In this document: positions 8,940 to 17,424 of the stretch, piece after piece
How the letters are laid out: the number at the start of each line of letters is the position of its first letter
Numbering within the stretch: the first letter of the stretch is position 1
From: Bdellovibrio sp. NC01
GTDB lineage: Bacteria; Bdellovibrionota; Bdellovibrionia; Bdellovibrionales; Bdellovibrionaceae
Direction: 5' to 3'
NCBI RefSeq assembly: GCF_006874625.1
Contig: NZ_CP030034.1
Coordinates: 62,001 to 126,000, forward strand
Length of the DNA stretch: 64,000 bases
Notes under the pieces: generated by a model
The model's input: only the letters and a program-made list of their open reading frames with translations
Database searches by the model: none
What the model was told of the DNA's origin: nothing
Position numbers and translations under genes: made by a program

Positions 8940-9076
8940 ATTTTCTGTTTATAAAAAGAGCTGATCCGAAGAGAGCCCTTCGCGGGGCCTGGATGGCCCT
9001 CACCACGAAGTGGTGAAGCGACGAGGCAGGAAGCCGTGCCGAACGAAGTGAGCAGATCTTTTTATAAATAGAAAAT
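8940..9076. repeat. 137-base cassette bounded by 24-base inverted repeats
   Basis: The arms 8940-8963 and 9053-9076 are reverse complements at 22 of 24 positions; both contain TTTATAAAAAGA. The 89-base interior folds into several short hairpins: GCCC-TTCG-CGGGGC, GGCC-TGGAT-GGCC, CACCAC-GAA-GTGGTG (9001-9015) and GGC-AGGAA-GCC. There is no reading frame. It could be a miniature inverted-repeat element, a REP-like unit or a structured RNA. Copy number elsewhere in the genome is unknown. Confidence 0.6.
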
Positions 9077-9121
9077 CCCCGCAGGAAGCGAAAGACTCAA
9101 ATCACGAAGGGGAGAAAAAGA

Positions 9122-9156
9122 AAAAGGCCAGCAAGGAGGGGATCCGCTGACCTTTT
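9122..9156 (-). terminator. second hairpin downstream of the 9225 gene
   Basis: AAAAGGCCAGC / GCTGACCTTTT, 11 bp with one mismatch. Read on the minus strand it ends in a T-rich tract, so it can act as a back-up terminator. Its loop carries AAGGAGGGGATCC on the plus strand. Confidence 0.55.
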
Positions 9157-9175
9157 AGAAATTTTAAAAAGAAAA

Positions 9176-9207
9176 GTCTCAGCCCACGGAGGGGATTGGG
9201 GCTGAGA
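9176..9207 (-). terminator. terminator of the 9225 gene
   Basis: Perfect 10-bp stem GTCTCAGCCC / GGGCTGAGAC, followed on the minus strand by TTTTCTTTTT. The loop carries ACGGAGGGGATTG, nearly the same as the loop of the neighbouring hairpin. Confidence 0.7.
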
Positions 9208-9224
9208 CCCAATGATACAGGTTA

Positions 9225-9620
9225 TTATCTAACCTCAGAGATACCGAACACGAAGAAAATAACCGAGTTGTTCCCAGAGTTGATTCCAGGGAGGGGGTCC
9301 ACAGAATCAAGCCCGTAAGAGGGAGCAAGTTGCTGATCAAGTTCAATACCGCTAATCATAACTTTAGAACCAACATAACCTGTAAGATCCGATTGTGCTT
9401 TAAGAACGAAAACATTTTGCTGAGCAGTCACTAGAACTAGCGAACCATCAGCCAAAGCCACAACTTCACCTACGTGTGTTTTGAAATTATAGTTTTGAAG
9501 TTCAGACGCTGTGATCTCTTCACCTTCGATTGCGTTGTTAGGTAGTACACCTGCACGAGCTACTGCGGAAATCGCAAGAACTACTAAGATGTAAATTGCT
9601 ATCAAGGCGTTTCTAATCAC
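9225..9620 (-). CDS. exported hypothetical protein
   Basis: 131 aa from a GTG start with AGGAG upstream. The N-terminus MIRNALIAIYILVVLAISAV followed by ARAG is a signal peptide or anchor. The mature part (about 105 aa) is rich in beta-forming residues (GEVVALADGSLVLVTAQQN, FVLKAQSDLTGYVGSKVMI), suggesting a small barrel such as an OB-like fold. No family is recognised and there are no cysteines. Monocistronic, with a sigma54-like promoter upstream and two terminator hairpins downstream, so it appears to be a separately regulated small exported protein. Confidence 0.8.
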   Translation of the reverse strand: MIRNALIAIYILVVLAISAVARAGVLPNNAIEGEEITASELQNYNFKTHVGEVVALADGSLVLVTAQQNVFVLKAQSDLTGYVGSKVMISGIELDQQLAPSYGLDSVDPLPGINSGNNSVIFFVFGISEVR

Positions 9621-9659
9621 TGTCTGCTTCTCCTAAATTCCAAAGACACTTTCCCTATA

Positions 9660-9675
9660 AGCAATGGCTGTGCCA
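9660..9675 (-). promoter_or_regulatory. sigma54 (-24/-12) promoter-like sequence
   Basis: On the minus strand TGGCACAGCCATTGCT matches TGGCAC-N5-TTGCT completely, with the GG and GC ten bases apart. It lies 40 bases before the GTG start of the 9225 gene, a normal leader length. Confidence 0.65.
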
Positions 9676-9889
9676 ATTTGAGACAAAGGTCAGATCTAAT
9701 ATATTGGATTTAAGGCTTGGGATTCGGAGCGAGAACCCATTCCGGAACTTTTAGGTAATTCCAGAATGGAACGGGGGTTCCACCCTGGAACCACTGAAGT
9801 GGCACTTGCTTGGACTAAAGCACAGACCTTGTGATTGCACACTCACGCACATAGTTCTTCAGAAAAAAGCTCAGTACAATCAAGTGTCT

Positions 9890-12781
9890 ATGTCGCGCAT
9901 ACAAGTCACTTGGGTTGTGAAAACACGAACGGGTCAGGTCAAAGGACCTTACTCTACTGAAGCCATTCTTCGCATGATTGGTGAGGGTGTGTTTTCGGGC
10001 CAAGAGATGATTTCAAAATTGCCTGATGGGCAATGGACATTGATTTCAAAAGAGCCTGCGTTTTACGACAAACTTTTAGAAGCACTCGAAGGTGTTGTCG
10101 AAGTCGATCCAAAAAAAGCGCAGAAGATGGAAGCGGAAACTGTGATCATGCGTCCGCCGCCAACTCAGCAACCAAAACAAGAAGCACCGAAGCCTCTGAA
10201 TTTTGAAAACATCGCGCCACCAGCGAATTCAAAACTTCCGACGGTAGATATTTATCAACAGCCAGCGCAAATCGCTCCGGCCTCTATCCCCGTTCCGAAC
10301 ATTTCTTCAAATGAAGGCAAAGACAAAGTTATCGAGCTTTCGAATTTGAAGAACATGGAAAAGGGCGAGTTGTTTAAAGCATTGCGCGGCCCTGCTGCGG
10401 TTCTCGTAGTTGTGATTTTAGTTGCTGTGTTTTTGTTGTGGGATACGGGACCTGCGAAAGGTGACAAGATTCACTTGTTAGCTCCCGGCAAAGCTGGTGC
10501 TTCACTTTCTGAAACGCAAGTGAAAGACAAGTTGAACGAAGCCTTGTTTTCAATTGAACAAGATACTTTTGATTCATACTTGGATGCACAAAATAAACTG
10601 GTCGGTATCATTGAAGGTGCGCCTTCGAATATCGAAGTTCGTGCATTGCTGTGTGTGGTCTATCGCGAGCTGTGGCCGTATGCCAAACAAGATGCGCAAG
10701 ACGTAAAGACGATCACGATGGTGACGCAAGCAACGCGTGCGTTGAATGTCGTCAGTCCATTGGGACAAGTGTGTGAATCTGTGAAGCTTATGACTTCAGG
10801 TCGTTATCGTGAAGCGCGCGGTACGGTTGAGGCCACCCTTGAATCGACAGAGCCGTTTTCATTGTTGCCGGTTTTATACGGCTACAAAGCGGAACTTCTG
10901 CAAGGTGAAAAAGATTATCTGAATGCTGTTCCCTACTATGAAAAATCGATTCAGTTGTGGGACAAGTGGTTGCATCCGCAAGTGCAATTGGGCGTCTTGT
11001 ACATGGAGCAACAAAGTTTTGCAGATGCATCTCGGATGTTTCAAGAGGTGTTAAAGAAAAATCCAAGACATCGTGAAGCCAAATTCTTATTAGGTGTGGT
11101 TGAGTATCGTGGTTACAAAAAATCCGATTCAGCGTTCACCCTTTTATCTTCAGCTGCGGATTCGAAGATGCGCGTACCTTCATTGATTGAAGCGCAAGGT
11201 CTTCATGCTTTAGCGGAAATTTATGTTCTTCGTAACGAAAAAAGAAAAGCGTTAGAAACGGCTCAAAAGGCATTTTCATTAAATCCAAACAACAGCGATC
11301 TTCGTCAATTGGTCGTGCGTTTGGGTGGTTCTGACAAAGTGAAGGCCGATAAAAATCAGAATAACGAAATGTTGTTCTTGGGGGATCAATACGTCAGACA
11401 AGGTGACAATTTAGCAGCGCAAGCCGAATTTAAAGCCGCCTTTGAAGCAGATCCAAAAAATGGAACGGCCGCGATGAAAGCAGCTAAAGCATTGTGGCAA
11501 CTGAATCAAAGCTTTGAAGCGATCGAGTGGTTATCGAAAGCCATGCGTGCAGAGCCGAAATTAATTTCTGCCTACGTACTTCAAGCGGACTACATGTCGC
11601 AACGTTTTGATTTTAATGGCGCAATGATGGCATTAACAAACGCGACACGCATCTCGCCAAATAACTATGAAGTGCAACGTGGTTTAGCGCTTTTAGAATT
11701 CCGTAAAAATAACATGATCGGTGCGATCAGTTACGGAACTCGTGCGGCAAAAATTTACGACGGTGATATTGAAACTTTCATTCTGCTTTCGAAAGCAAAT
11801 GCAATCTTGGCGCAGTCAATTGTGCCATTGAATAAAAAAGAAATTGAAAGAAAAGAAAATGCCGGAAAAGACGCTGTTCGCTACGCAACCAAAGCGGTAG
11901 AGATCGATGCGACAAATCCAGAAGCACAAATTACTTACGCAAAAACTTTGGCGGCAACTCAAGGTGTGGATGCGGGGATTACTTATCTTAATGAATTGAT
12001 TAAACGCTTCTCGTACACGTTGGATTATCGTGTCGCGCTTGCTGAAGTTTATAAATCTGAAGATCGTTATACTCAGGCGCGTGATATTTACGAAAAAGTT
12101 GTTGAAGCAGATCCGCGTAATAAAAAAGCGTGGCTGGGACTTGGTGAAGGTAGCAAAGCTTTGGGTATGAATGACAAAGCGTTGAAGGCATTCTTGCAAG
12201 CGGCAGTACTCGATCCAACGGATGGTGAGGCACTTTTCCGTGCGGGTCAGTTGTATTTGGAAACAAGTCGTTTTGATGAAGCGATTCAACAATTCCGTCG
12301 TGTGCAGCGTTTGAATCCAAATTATCCGCGAACGAATTATTATATCGGTAAAGCGGCCTTTGCATCAGGGGACTTCAACGGCGCGATGGAAGCAGCGAAA
12401 GCGGAAAAGCGTTTGAATCCAAATGTGGCGGATTCTTACATTTTGGCGGCAGAGATCTATACGGCTCGTCGTCAATATCAAGAGTGTGCTGGGGAGTATT
12501 CGCAAGCAATGAAACTTCGTCCGCAAGGTGCGGATATTTACGTGAAATCAGCGCAGTGTTATCGCCAATCGGGTGCAATAGATGTGGCAGAAGACATGTT
12601 AGCACTGGCGGCGGCACGCGAAAGTGGTTACGCGGATATTTACCGCGAACAGGGCGCGATTTATGAAATGAAGGGCGATACTCGCTCTGCGGCAACAGCA
12701 TACAATAAATATATTGGCCTCTCCCCAAATGCACCGGATCGTGCTGAAATAGAGGCCAGGATTAATCGTTTAGGTAATTAG
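9890..12781 (+). CDS. GYF-like domain, transmembrane and TPR-repeat protein
   Basis: 963 aa from the ATG at 9890; the frame stays open 28 codons further upstream without a ribosome site, and the start is uncertain (GTG two codons before is an alternative). The N-terminus (about 4-65) resembles a GYF_2-type domain: WVVKTRTGQVKGPYSTEAIL ... DGQWTLI. A proline-rich linker leads to one transmembrane helix at about 165-186 (AAVLVVVILVAVFLLW). The remaining 770 residues are a long array of TPR helices (for example NPRHREAKFLLGVVEYR, DPRNKKAWLGLGEGSKALG), predicted periplasmic. Such proteins act as scaffolds; Myxococcus and Bdellovibrio carry several in gliding or envelope machinery. Specific partner unknown. 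Confidence 0.85.
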   Translation: MSRIQVTWVVKTRTGQVKGPYSTEAILRMIGEGVFSGQEMISKLPDGQWTLISKEPAFYDKLLEALEGVVEVDPKKAQKMEAETVIMRPPPTQQPKQEAPKPLNFENIAPPANSKLPTVDIYQQPAQIAPASIPVPNISSNEGKDKVIELSNLKNMEKGELFKALRGPAAVLVVVILVAVFLLWDTGPAKGDKIHLLAPGKAGASLSETQVKDKLNEALFSIEQDTFDSYLDAQNKLVGIIEGAPSNIEVRALLCVVYRELWPYAKQDAQDVKTITMVTQATRALNVVSPLGQVCESVKLMTSGRYREARGTVEATLESTEPFSLLPVLYGYKAELLQGEKDYLNAVPYYEKSIQLWDKWLHPQVQLGVLYMEQQSFADASRMFQEVLKKNPRHREAKFLLGVVEYRGYKKSDSAFTLLSSAADSKMRVPSLIEAQGLHALAEIYVLRNEKRKALETAQKAFSLNPNNSDLRQLVVRLGGSDKVKADKNQNNEMLFLGDQYVRQGDNLAAQAEFKAAFEADPKNGTAAMKAAKALWQLNQSFEAIEWLSKAMRAEPKLISAYVLQADYMSQRFDFNGAMMALTNATRISPNNYEVQRGLALLEFRKNNMIGAISYGTRAAKIYDGDIETFILLSKANAILAQSIVPLNKKEIERKENAGKDAVRYATKAVEIDATNPEAQITYAKTLAATQGVDAGITYLNELIKRFSYTLDYRVALAEVYKSEDRYTQARDIYEKVVEADPRNKKAWLGLGEGSKALGMNDKALKAFLQAAVLDPTDGEALFRAGQLYLETSRFDEAIQQFRRVQRLNPNYPRTNYYIGKAAFASGDFNGAMEAAKAEKRLNPNVADSYILAAEIYTARRQYQECAGEYSQAMKLRPQGADIYVKSAQCYRQSGAIDVAEDMLALAAARESGYADIYREQGAIYEMKGDTRSAATAYNKYIGLSPNAPDRAEIEARINRLGN

Positions 12782-12804
12782 AACGTTTCGAAGGGAAAGC
12801 AGCC

Positions 12805-13113
12805 ATGGGAATCGGCGATAAAATGAGAGGTTTAGCAACCAATGTTCAAGATGGCGTGAAATCATCCACGCTTTCATTCATGCACATCATGCTCCGCTTG
12901 ATTACAGGTTTTTTAGTTGGTTTGACTTTGGCTTTGATCGGTCAAGAGTTGATCGGCTATGGAACATTTGCTCTCATTTTTGCAACGGTTGTGGTTCTTG
13001 CGGTCATCATGAAGCTCTTGTCGAATTGGTCCTTCGGTCAAATTCTTATTTTTGATTTGATCGTCGTTCTTGTCGGTATGCTGCTAAGAATGTATATTCT
13101 GGTCGCACCTTAA
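12805..13113 (+). CDS. small integral membrane protein
   Basis: 102 aa. After an amphipathic N-terminus there are three hydrophobic segments (about 30-45, 50-70, 78-100), so it is an inner-membrane protein with two to three helices. No family recognised. It lies 23 bases after the TPR protein and 17 bases before serS, so it is probably cotranscribed with both; an accessory role to the TPR protein is possible but not shown. Confidence 0.75.
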   Translation: MGIGDKMRGLATNVQDGVKSSTLSFMHIMLRLITGFLVGLTLALIGQELIGYGTFALIFATVVVLAVIMKLLSNWSFGQILIFDLIVVLVGMLLRMYILVAP

Positions 13114-13130
13114 ATTTGGGATTTTGAAAA

Positions 13131-14423
13131 ATGATCGATATTAAACTTCTTGAGAAAAAAGCAGAAAACGGACCTTCTTATTACGACGAATATAAGCAGG
13201 CGTTGATCAATCGTGGTGGTACGCCAGAGATTCTTGAGCAAATCATGGATCTGAATAAGAAACGTAAAGAAATGATTGCCCAAGCTGAGTCAGCAAAAGC
13301 CAATCAAAATAAACTTTCTGGTGAAATTGGCAAATTAAAGCGTGAAGGCAAAGATGCTTCTGAAATTTTAGCAGAAGTGGAAAAACTTAAAGGTGCCGTG
13401 AAGGACCTTGAAGCGAAAGCGGCGGAAGCAGATCAGCAAGTTATGAACTTAGCGCTGGTGATGCCGAACAAACCACATTCTTCTGTGCCAGTGGGTGCAT
13501 CTGCTGATGAGAATAAAGAACTTAAGATCGTAGGAACTCCGACGAAGTTCTCTTTCAAAGCTAAAGAGCACTGGGAGTTGGGTGAAAAACTAAACATCAT
13601 CGATTTCGAACGCGCTGGTAAAACGACAGGCACACGCTTTGCGTTTTTAAAAGGTGCAGCGGCACAGATGGAACGTGCTTTGATTCAATTCATGATGGAC
13701 ATGCACTCGTCTCGTCATGGTTATACGGAAATGATTCCGCCATTCATGGTGAACTCGAACAGCTTGTTGGGAACAGGAAATTTTCCAAAGTTCAAAGAAG
13801 ACGTTTTCCATCTTGAAGGTTCGGATTTGTTTTTGATTCCAACAGCGGAAGTTCCGGTGACGAATTACTACAATGGCGAAATCTTGGATGAAAAAGATCT
13901 GCCACAAAGCTTCTGCGCATATTCTCCGTGCTTCCGTTCTGAAGCTGGAAGTGCGGGTCGCGATACGAAGGGTCTTATTCGTCAGCATCAGTTCGATAAA
14001 GTTGAATTGATGACGTTCTGTCATCCGGATAAGTCTTATGAAATTCACGAGGCCCTGACATCTCATGCAGAACAGGTATTGATGGATTTGGAGTTGCCAT
14101 TCCGTCGCATGCTTTTGTGTACAGGAGACATGGGATTTGGATCTGCCAGAACCCATGACCTTGAGGTTTGGTTGCCGGGACAAAATATGTATCGTGAAAT
14201 CAGTTCATGTTCTAATTTCGAGGACTTCCAAGCTCGTCGCGCAAATATCCGTTTCCGCACAGCGGGTGGAAAACCTCAATTCGTACACACATTGAATGGT
14301 TCAGCACTAGCCGTGGGAAGAACATTGGTAGCCATTCTTGAAAACTACCAACGTGAAGATGGCTCTGTGGCGATTCCGAAAGCTCTTCAAAACTACATGG
14401 GCGGCAAAACCGAAATCAGATAA
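13131..14423 (+). CDS. serS: seryl-tRNA synthetase
   Basis: 430 aa, usual length. Charges tRNA-Ser (and tRNA-Sec where present). The N-terminal coiled-coil arm (about 25-110, [20 protein letters not shown] ...) contacts the long variable arm of tRNA-Ser. Class II motif 2 is [20 protein letters not shown] and motif 3 is [21 protein letters not shown] tRNA-Ser gene lies 88 bases downstream on the same strand. Confidence 0.97.
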   Translation: MIDIKLLEKKAENGPSYYDEYKQALINRGGTPEILEQIMDLNKKRKEMIAQAESAKANQNKLSGEIGKLKREGKDASEILAEVEKLKGAVKDLEAKAAEADQQVMNLALVMPNKPHSSVPVGASADENKELKIVGTPTKFSFKAKEHWELGEKLNIIDFERAGKTTGTRFAFLKGAAAQMERALIQFMMDMHSSRHGYTEMIPPFMVNSNSLLGTGNFPKFKEDVFHLEGSDLFLIPTAEVPVTNYYNGEILDEKDLPQSFCAYSPCFRSEAGSAGRDTKGLIRQHQFDKVELMTFCHPDKSYEIHEALTSHAEQVLMDLELPFRRMLLCTGDMGFGSARTHDLEVWLPGQNMYREISSCSNFEDFQARRANIRFRTAGGKPQFVHTLNGSALAVGRTLVAILENYQREDGSVAIPKALQNYMGGKTEIR

Positions 14424-14474
14424 AGGGTGCCTGCTTCTTTTTTACAACCACACCGCGTCATTGTGGATAACTGC

Positions 14475-14503
14475 TTGATGTCTCTCCTCAAAACCCATAA
14501 AAC
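14475..14503 (+). promoter_or_regulatory. candidate promoter of tRNA-Ser(UGA)
   Basis: TTGATG, 17-base spacer, TAAAAC; ends eight bases before the mature tRNA 5' end. Confidence 0.4.
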
Positions 14504-14510
14504 GGTCGAC

Positions 14511-14600
14511 GGAGAGTTGGTAGAGTGGTTGAATACACCAGTCTTGAAAACTGGCAGCCCTTCGCGGGGCTCGAGGGTTCGAATCCCTCACTCTCCGCCA
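14511..14600 (+). tRNA. tRNA-Ser (anticodon UGA)
   Basis: 90 bases including an encoded CCA. Acceptor GGAGAGT pairs with ACTCTCC; anticodon stem CCAGT / ACTGG displays TGA; a long variable arm with a CCC-TTCG-CGGGG type stem; T-arm GAGGG-TTCGAAT-CCCTC. All class II (Ser) features are present. Confidence 0.95.
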
Positions 14601-14623
14601 TTTAGCTTCGGCTAATAAAAAAC

Positions 14624-14657
14624 AAAAAAGCGACCCAATGAGGTCGCTTTTTTTATT
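14624..14657. terminator. bidirectional terminator after tRNA-Ser
   Basis: 12-bp stem AAAAAAGCGACC / GGTCGCTTTTTT; serves the tRNA and the converging exported-protein gene. Confidence 0.9.
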
Positions 14658-14672
14658 TCTGGCCCTATCGAT

Positions 14673-15275
14673 TTACTTACAAGCCGGAATCAACGATTCA
14701 TTTACATCAGTCCCGTCATCGCCCACCGAACCAAGCATTAATACTGTGTTCGATTTAACGTTGTAATTGTCCCAGGCTTTTGACGCAAAATCAGATTCGT
14801 TTTCAGCGCTGCCCAAGTCTTTATCTTGTCCCAATCTCCACGCCATCACTGTGTATTGATCTGAATAAACGCGGTCCGCAAGTGAAGCTGCTAATTCAAC
14901 AACACCTTTCGCGTCGCCACGATAGCAGGTGTAAGCTTTTTTAGTGCTCCATTGACCGGGATAGTACTCACCCATCGCCTGTGCGTTCTTAATACCCGCT
15001 GCTTGAATGGCAGTATCTAAAGCATCGCGAATTGCATAAGTATCAATGTTTGAAGCATCAGAAATTTCAAGAGCTTCTGGTTGAGCTTTTTGGCCTTTTT
15101 GAATGAGCACTTTATTGAACTCTGCAACCGGCACGTATGTGTATTTAGGATTCGGCTGTGCGCCTGAAGTGACTTCGACAAATAGAGGAATGTGCAAAAC
15201 AGTCTTTGCCCCTGCATTTGCGAAAGCACTTGTTAGTAAAGAAAACATCAATGCTGAAAAGCAGAACTTGTTCAT
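14673..15275 (-). CDS. exported hypothetical protein
   Basis: 200 aa. Signal peptide MNKFCFSALMFSLLTSAFANA with cleavage near residue 21. The mature protein is acidic, with a central stretch (DASNIDTYAIRDALDTAIQAAG) that looks helical and two Cys residues (CYRGD and the C-terminal ACK) that could pair. No known domain recognised. A predicted periplasmic or secreted protein, transcribed alone and divergently from the 15517 gene. Confidence 0.8.
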   Translation of the reverse strand: MNKFCFSALMFSLLTSAFANAGAKTVLHIPLFVEVTSGAQPNPKYTYVPVAEFNKVLIQKGQKAQPEALEISDASNIDTYAIRDALDTAIQAAGIKNAQAMGEYYPGQWSTKKAYTCYRGDAKGVVELAASLADRVYSDQYTVMAWRLGQDKDLGSAENESDFASKAWDNYNVKSNTVLMLGSVGDDGTDVNESLIPACK

Positions 15276-15516
15276 GTGAACTCCTTAAATCGAGAGAGCT
15301 TGTACCACAGCCATTAACAAAAGATTCTTTCGAAAATGGAAACTTGATATTTTTCCGATGCATAGATGTAACGTCGGATTTTAATTACAATCCTGTCAAA
15401 AGCGTGGGCAGCTGGTCTTGCCAGGGTGTTGATTTAGAGCGCTTTTAAGCTGACGAAATATCAACAGTCTCTTTGGTGCAATCCTGCTAATTAATCTGCA
15501 TAGAAGGAGAGAACTT

Positions 15517-15915
15517 ATGAAACTTATTAAAGCTTTGGTATTTACTGTTTCTTTGGTTGCTGGTGTAAATGCATTCGCGGCGATCGCGTGCGGTCCTGGT
15601 ATGGGCAACTGTCCTCCAGAAGATGGTGGTGGTGGAATTCCTGCTCCGGTTGATAGAAGCATGACTGTGATTGGTTACGCAGAAGTGGCGTCTCCAGATT
15701 GTGATCCTGCGGATCTGCAAATCGCACTTAAACAAGCGCATAAAAAAACATTCGCAGAAGCGCTTTCCAACGCGAAAGCTTATTTCGGTGGTAAATACGT
15801 GATCACTCACCAGATTCATTTTTCACAACAATGTGAACAAGGTATCTATGCGAATTCAGCACCAGGAAATTCTTGGATCGTTCAAGGTTTCATGGGTATC
15901 GCTCCAGCTCGTTAA
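15517..15915 (+). CDS. small exported Cys-containing protein
   Basis: 132 aa. GAAGGAGAG ribosome site; signal peptide MKLIKALVFTVSLVAGVNAFA. A Gly/Pro-rich linker (CGPGMGNCPPEDGGGGIPAP) is followed by a compact domain with a predicted beta strand (MTVIGYAEVAS), an Ala/Lys helix and further strands, plus two Cys (SPDCDPAD and QQCEQG) that may form a disulfide. The pattern loosely resembles the exported protein at 28275. Function unknown. Confidence 0.8.
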   Translation: MKLIKALVFTVSLVAGVNAFAAIACGPGMGNCPPEDGGGGIPAPVDRSMTVIGYAEVASPDCDPADLQIALKQAHKKTFAEALSNAKAYFGGKYVITHQIHFSQQCEQGIYANSAPGNSWIVQGFMGIAPAR

Positions 15916-15985
15916 ACACTGGCTTTAGGGCTAGGTAAGCCGTATTCCCGCGGTAAAATGAAAATGCCTGCGATATGCTTAACAT

Positions 15986-16648
15986 ATGAAAACAGCATTT
16001 CTTTTGGTCATGATTCTTTTTTCGGGGCGTTCTTTTGCGGCTAATTGTGATTCTGTGATGACGGCGATTCAAGAAAAGGAATCGCTGTCTGAAAAAACAA
16101 AAGGCATCAAAACAAAAAAAATGGCAATGGATTCGGCCGCTATTCAAAAAAAGCGCGAGTACTATCAAGCCAATGCCATCTACAACATCAAGCCAGATCC
16201 TGTGTATGGAGATATCTTCGATCTTCCTGAAGACATCGATCTATTTATGATGGATAAAAAACATTTCACGCAAATTCGTGAATACTCTGATGCGAATAAA
16301 ACTCTGCGCGTGTTTGATAATTTAAAAACAAAAACTCTTCAGGGATTTTCAATTAAGTCGGGAAAAGGTTTAAGTATCTTTGCTTTCAAGCCAGATTGTT
16401 CGATTGAACAAGCAACAATGATATTGGATGGAGCGCGCTGCTACCTAAAAAGAACCGACTGCCTTGATGTGGAACCGGCAACGGCCGCAAAACTAAAAAG
16501 CAAATGCTCTTACTTCAATGATTTCTCTGAAAAGACTGTCAAAAATTTCGGAAAAACTTGTGATTTGTTAACATCTGAGTTCACTCAATCAACAAATCGT
16601 AAGGAAAAAGCGGCAGAGCGCAAAGACAAGTCACCTGGAGTAAATTAG
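15986..16648 (+). CDS. exported hypothetical protein
   Basis: 220 aa. Signal peptide MKTAFLLVMILFSGRSFA, mature start at AANCDSV. Rich in Lys, Ser and Asp, with six Cys residues in the mature part (NCDSV, PDCSI, RCYLK, DCLDV, KCSY, TCDLL), enough for three disulfides, which suggests a periplasmic or secreted stable fold. The C-terminus is a charged Lys/Glu tail. No family recognised. It precedes the DedA gene by 34 bases and may share its transcript. Confidence 0.8.
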   Translation: MKTAFLLVMILFSGRSFAANCDSVMTAIQEKESLSEKTKGIKTKKMAMDSAAIQKKREYYQANAIYNIKPDPVYGDIFDLPEDIDLFMMDKKHFTQIREYSDANKTLRVFDNLKTKTLQGFSIKSGKGLSIFAFKPDCSIEQATMILDGARCYLKRTDCLDVEPATAAKLKSKCSYFNDFSEKTVKNFGKTCDLLTSEFTQSTNRKEKAAERKDKSPGVN

Positions 16649-16682
16649 ACTCCCTCCATAACGTTATAAAGGATCGGCAACT

Positions 16683-17318
16683 ATGGCGATGGTTATGGAT
16701 ATTATTCTTCACCTTGATCAACACTTGGCGGATTGGCTTGCTTACTTCGGTCCGTGGACTTACGTGATCATGTTCCTTATTATTTTCTGCGAAACAGGTT
16801 TGGTGGTAACGCCATTTTTGCCGGGTGATTCGCTTCTATTCGCGCTGGGTGCTTTGACGAGTGTTGAGGGCGGTCTGAACCTATGGGTACTGTTAACTTC
16901 TTTGACAGTGGCTGGGGTGCTTGGGGATACGGCTAACTACCATATCGGTAAATATTTAGGTCCTAAGGTTTTCGACGATAACAGTCGCTTTTTTAAGAAG
17001 AAATATTTGGAAGATACTCAAGCTTTCTATTCGAAATGGGGAGCTTTTACGATTGTGGCAGCACGCTTTGCTCCAATTGTCAGAACGTTTGCGCCCTTCG
17101 TGGCTGGTATCGGGAACATGCACTATAAGAAGTTTCTTTCATATAATGTCGTGGGTGCGATCGCATGGGTGTTTTTATTCGTTTTGGCGGGTCATTTCTT
17201 TGGAAATTTGCCGGTTGTGAAACGTAATTTCCATATCGTGATTTTCGCGGTGATCTTCCTTTCGCTGATTCCAATGATCATGCCGTGGATTAAATCCCAC
17301 CTTGGCAAGAAAACGTAA
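16683..17318 (+). CDS. DedA-family membrane protein
   Basis: 211 aa. DedA/SNARE-associated family integral membrane protein; members of this family include undecaprenyl-phosphate and lipid translocases. Signatures: FCETGLVVTPFLPGDSLLF near the start (the reentrant Glu/Asp motif) and ARFAPIVRTFAPFVAGIGNM with its paired Arg residues. Four to six hydrophobic segments. AAGGAT ribosome site upstream. Exact lipid substrate cannot be told from sequence. Confidence 0.92.
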   Translation: MAMVMDIILHLDQHLADWLAYFGPWTYVIMFLIIFCETGLVVTPFLPGDSLLFALGALTSVEGGLNLWVLLTSLTVAGVLGDTANYHIGKYLGPKVFDDNSRFFKKKYLEDTQAFYSKWGAFTIVAARFAPIVRTFAPFVAGIGNMHYKKFLSYNVVGAIAWVFLFVLAGHFFGNLPVVKRNFHIVIFAVIFLSLIPMIMPWIKSHLGKKT

Positions 17319-17424
17319 AAGTGACGTTCTTGGGCCCTGGATTTTTCCAATTTTCCAAGGCCCCTCATCCCCCTCTGAAAACGAGCTAAGTATTGGTATC
17401 TTCTTAAGGTCGAAAAGGATCCTT

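Noticed and set aside
9808-9823. TGGCACTTGCTTGGAC as a sigma54 promoter for the TPR gene
   Set aside because: The GC at -12 is missing when GG is aligned to -24.
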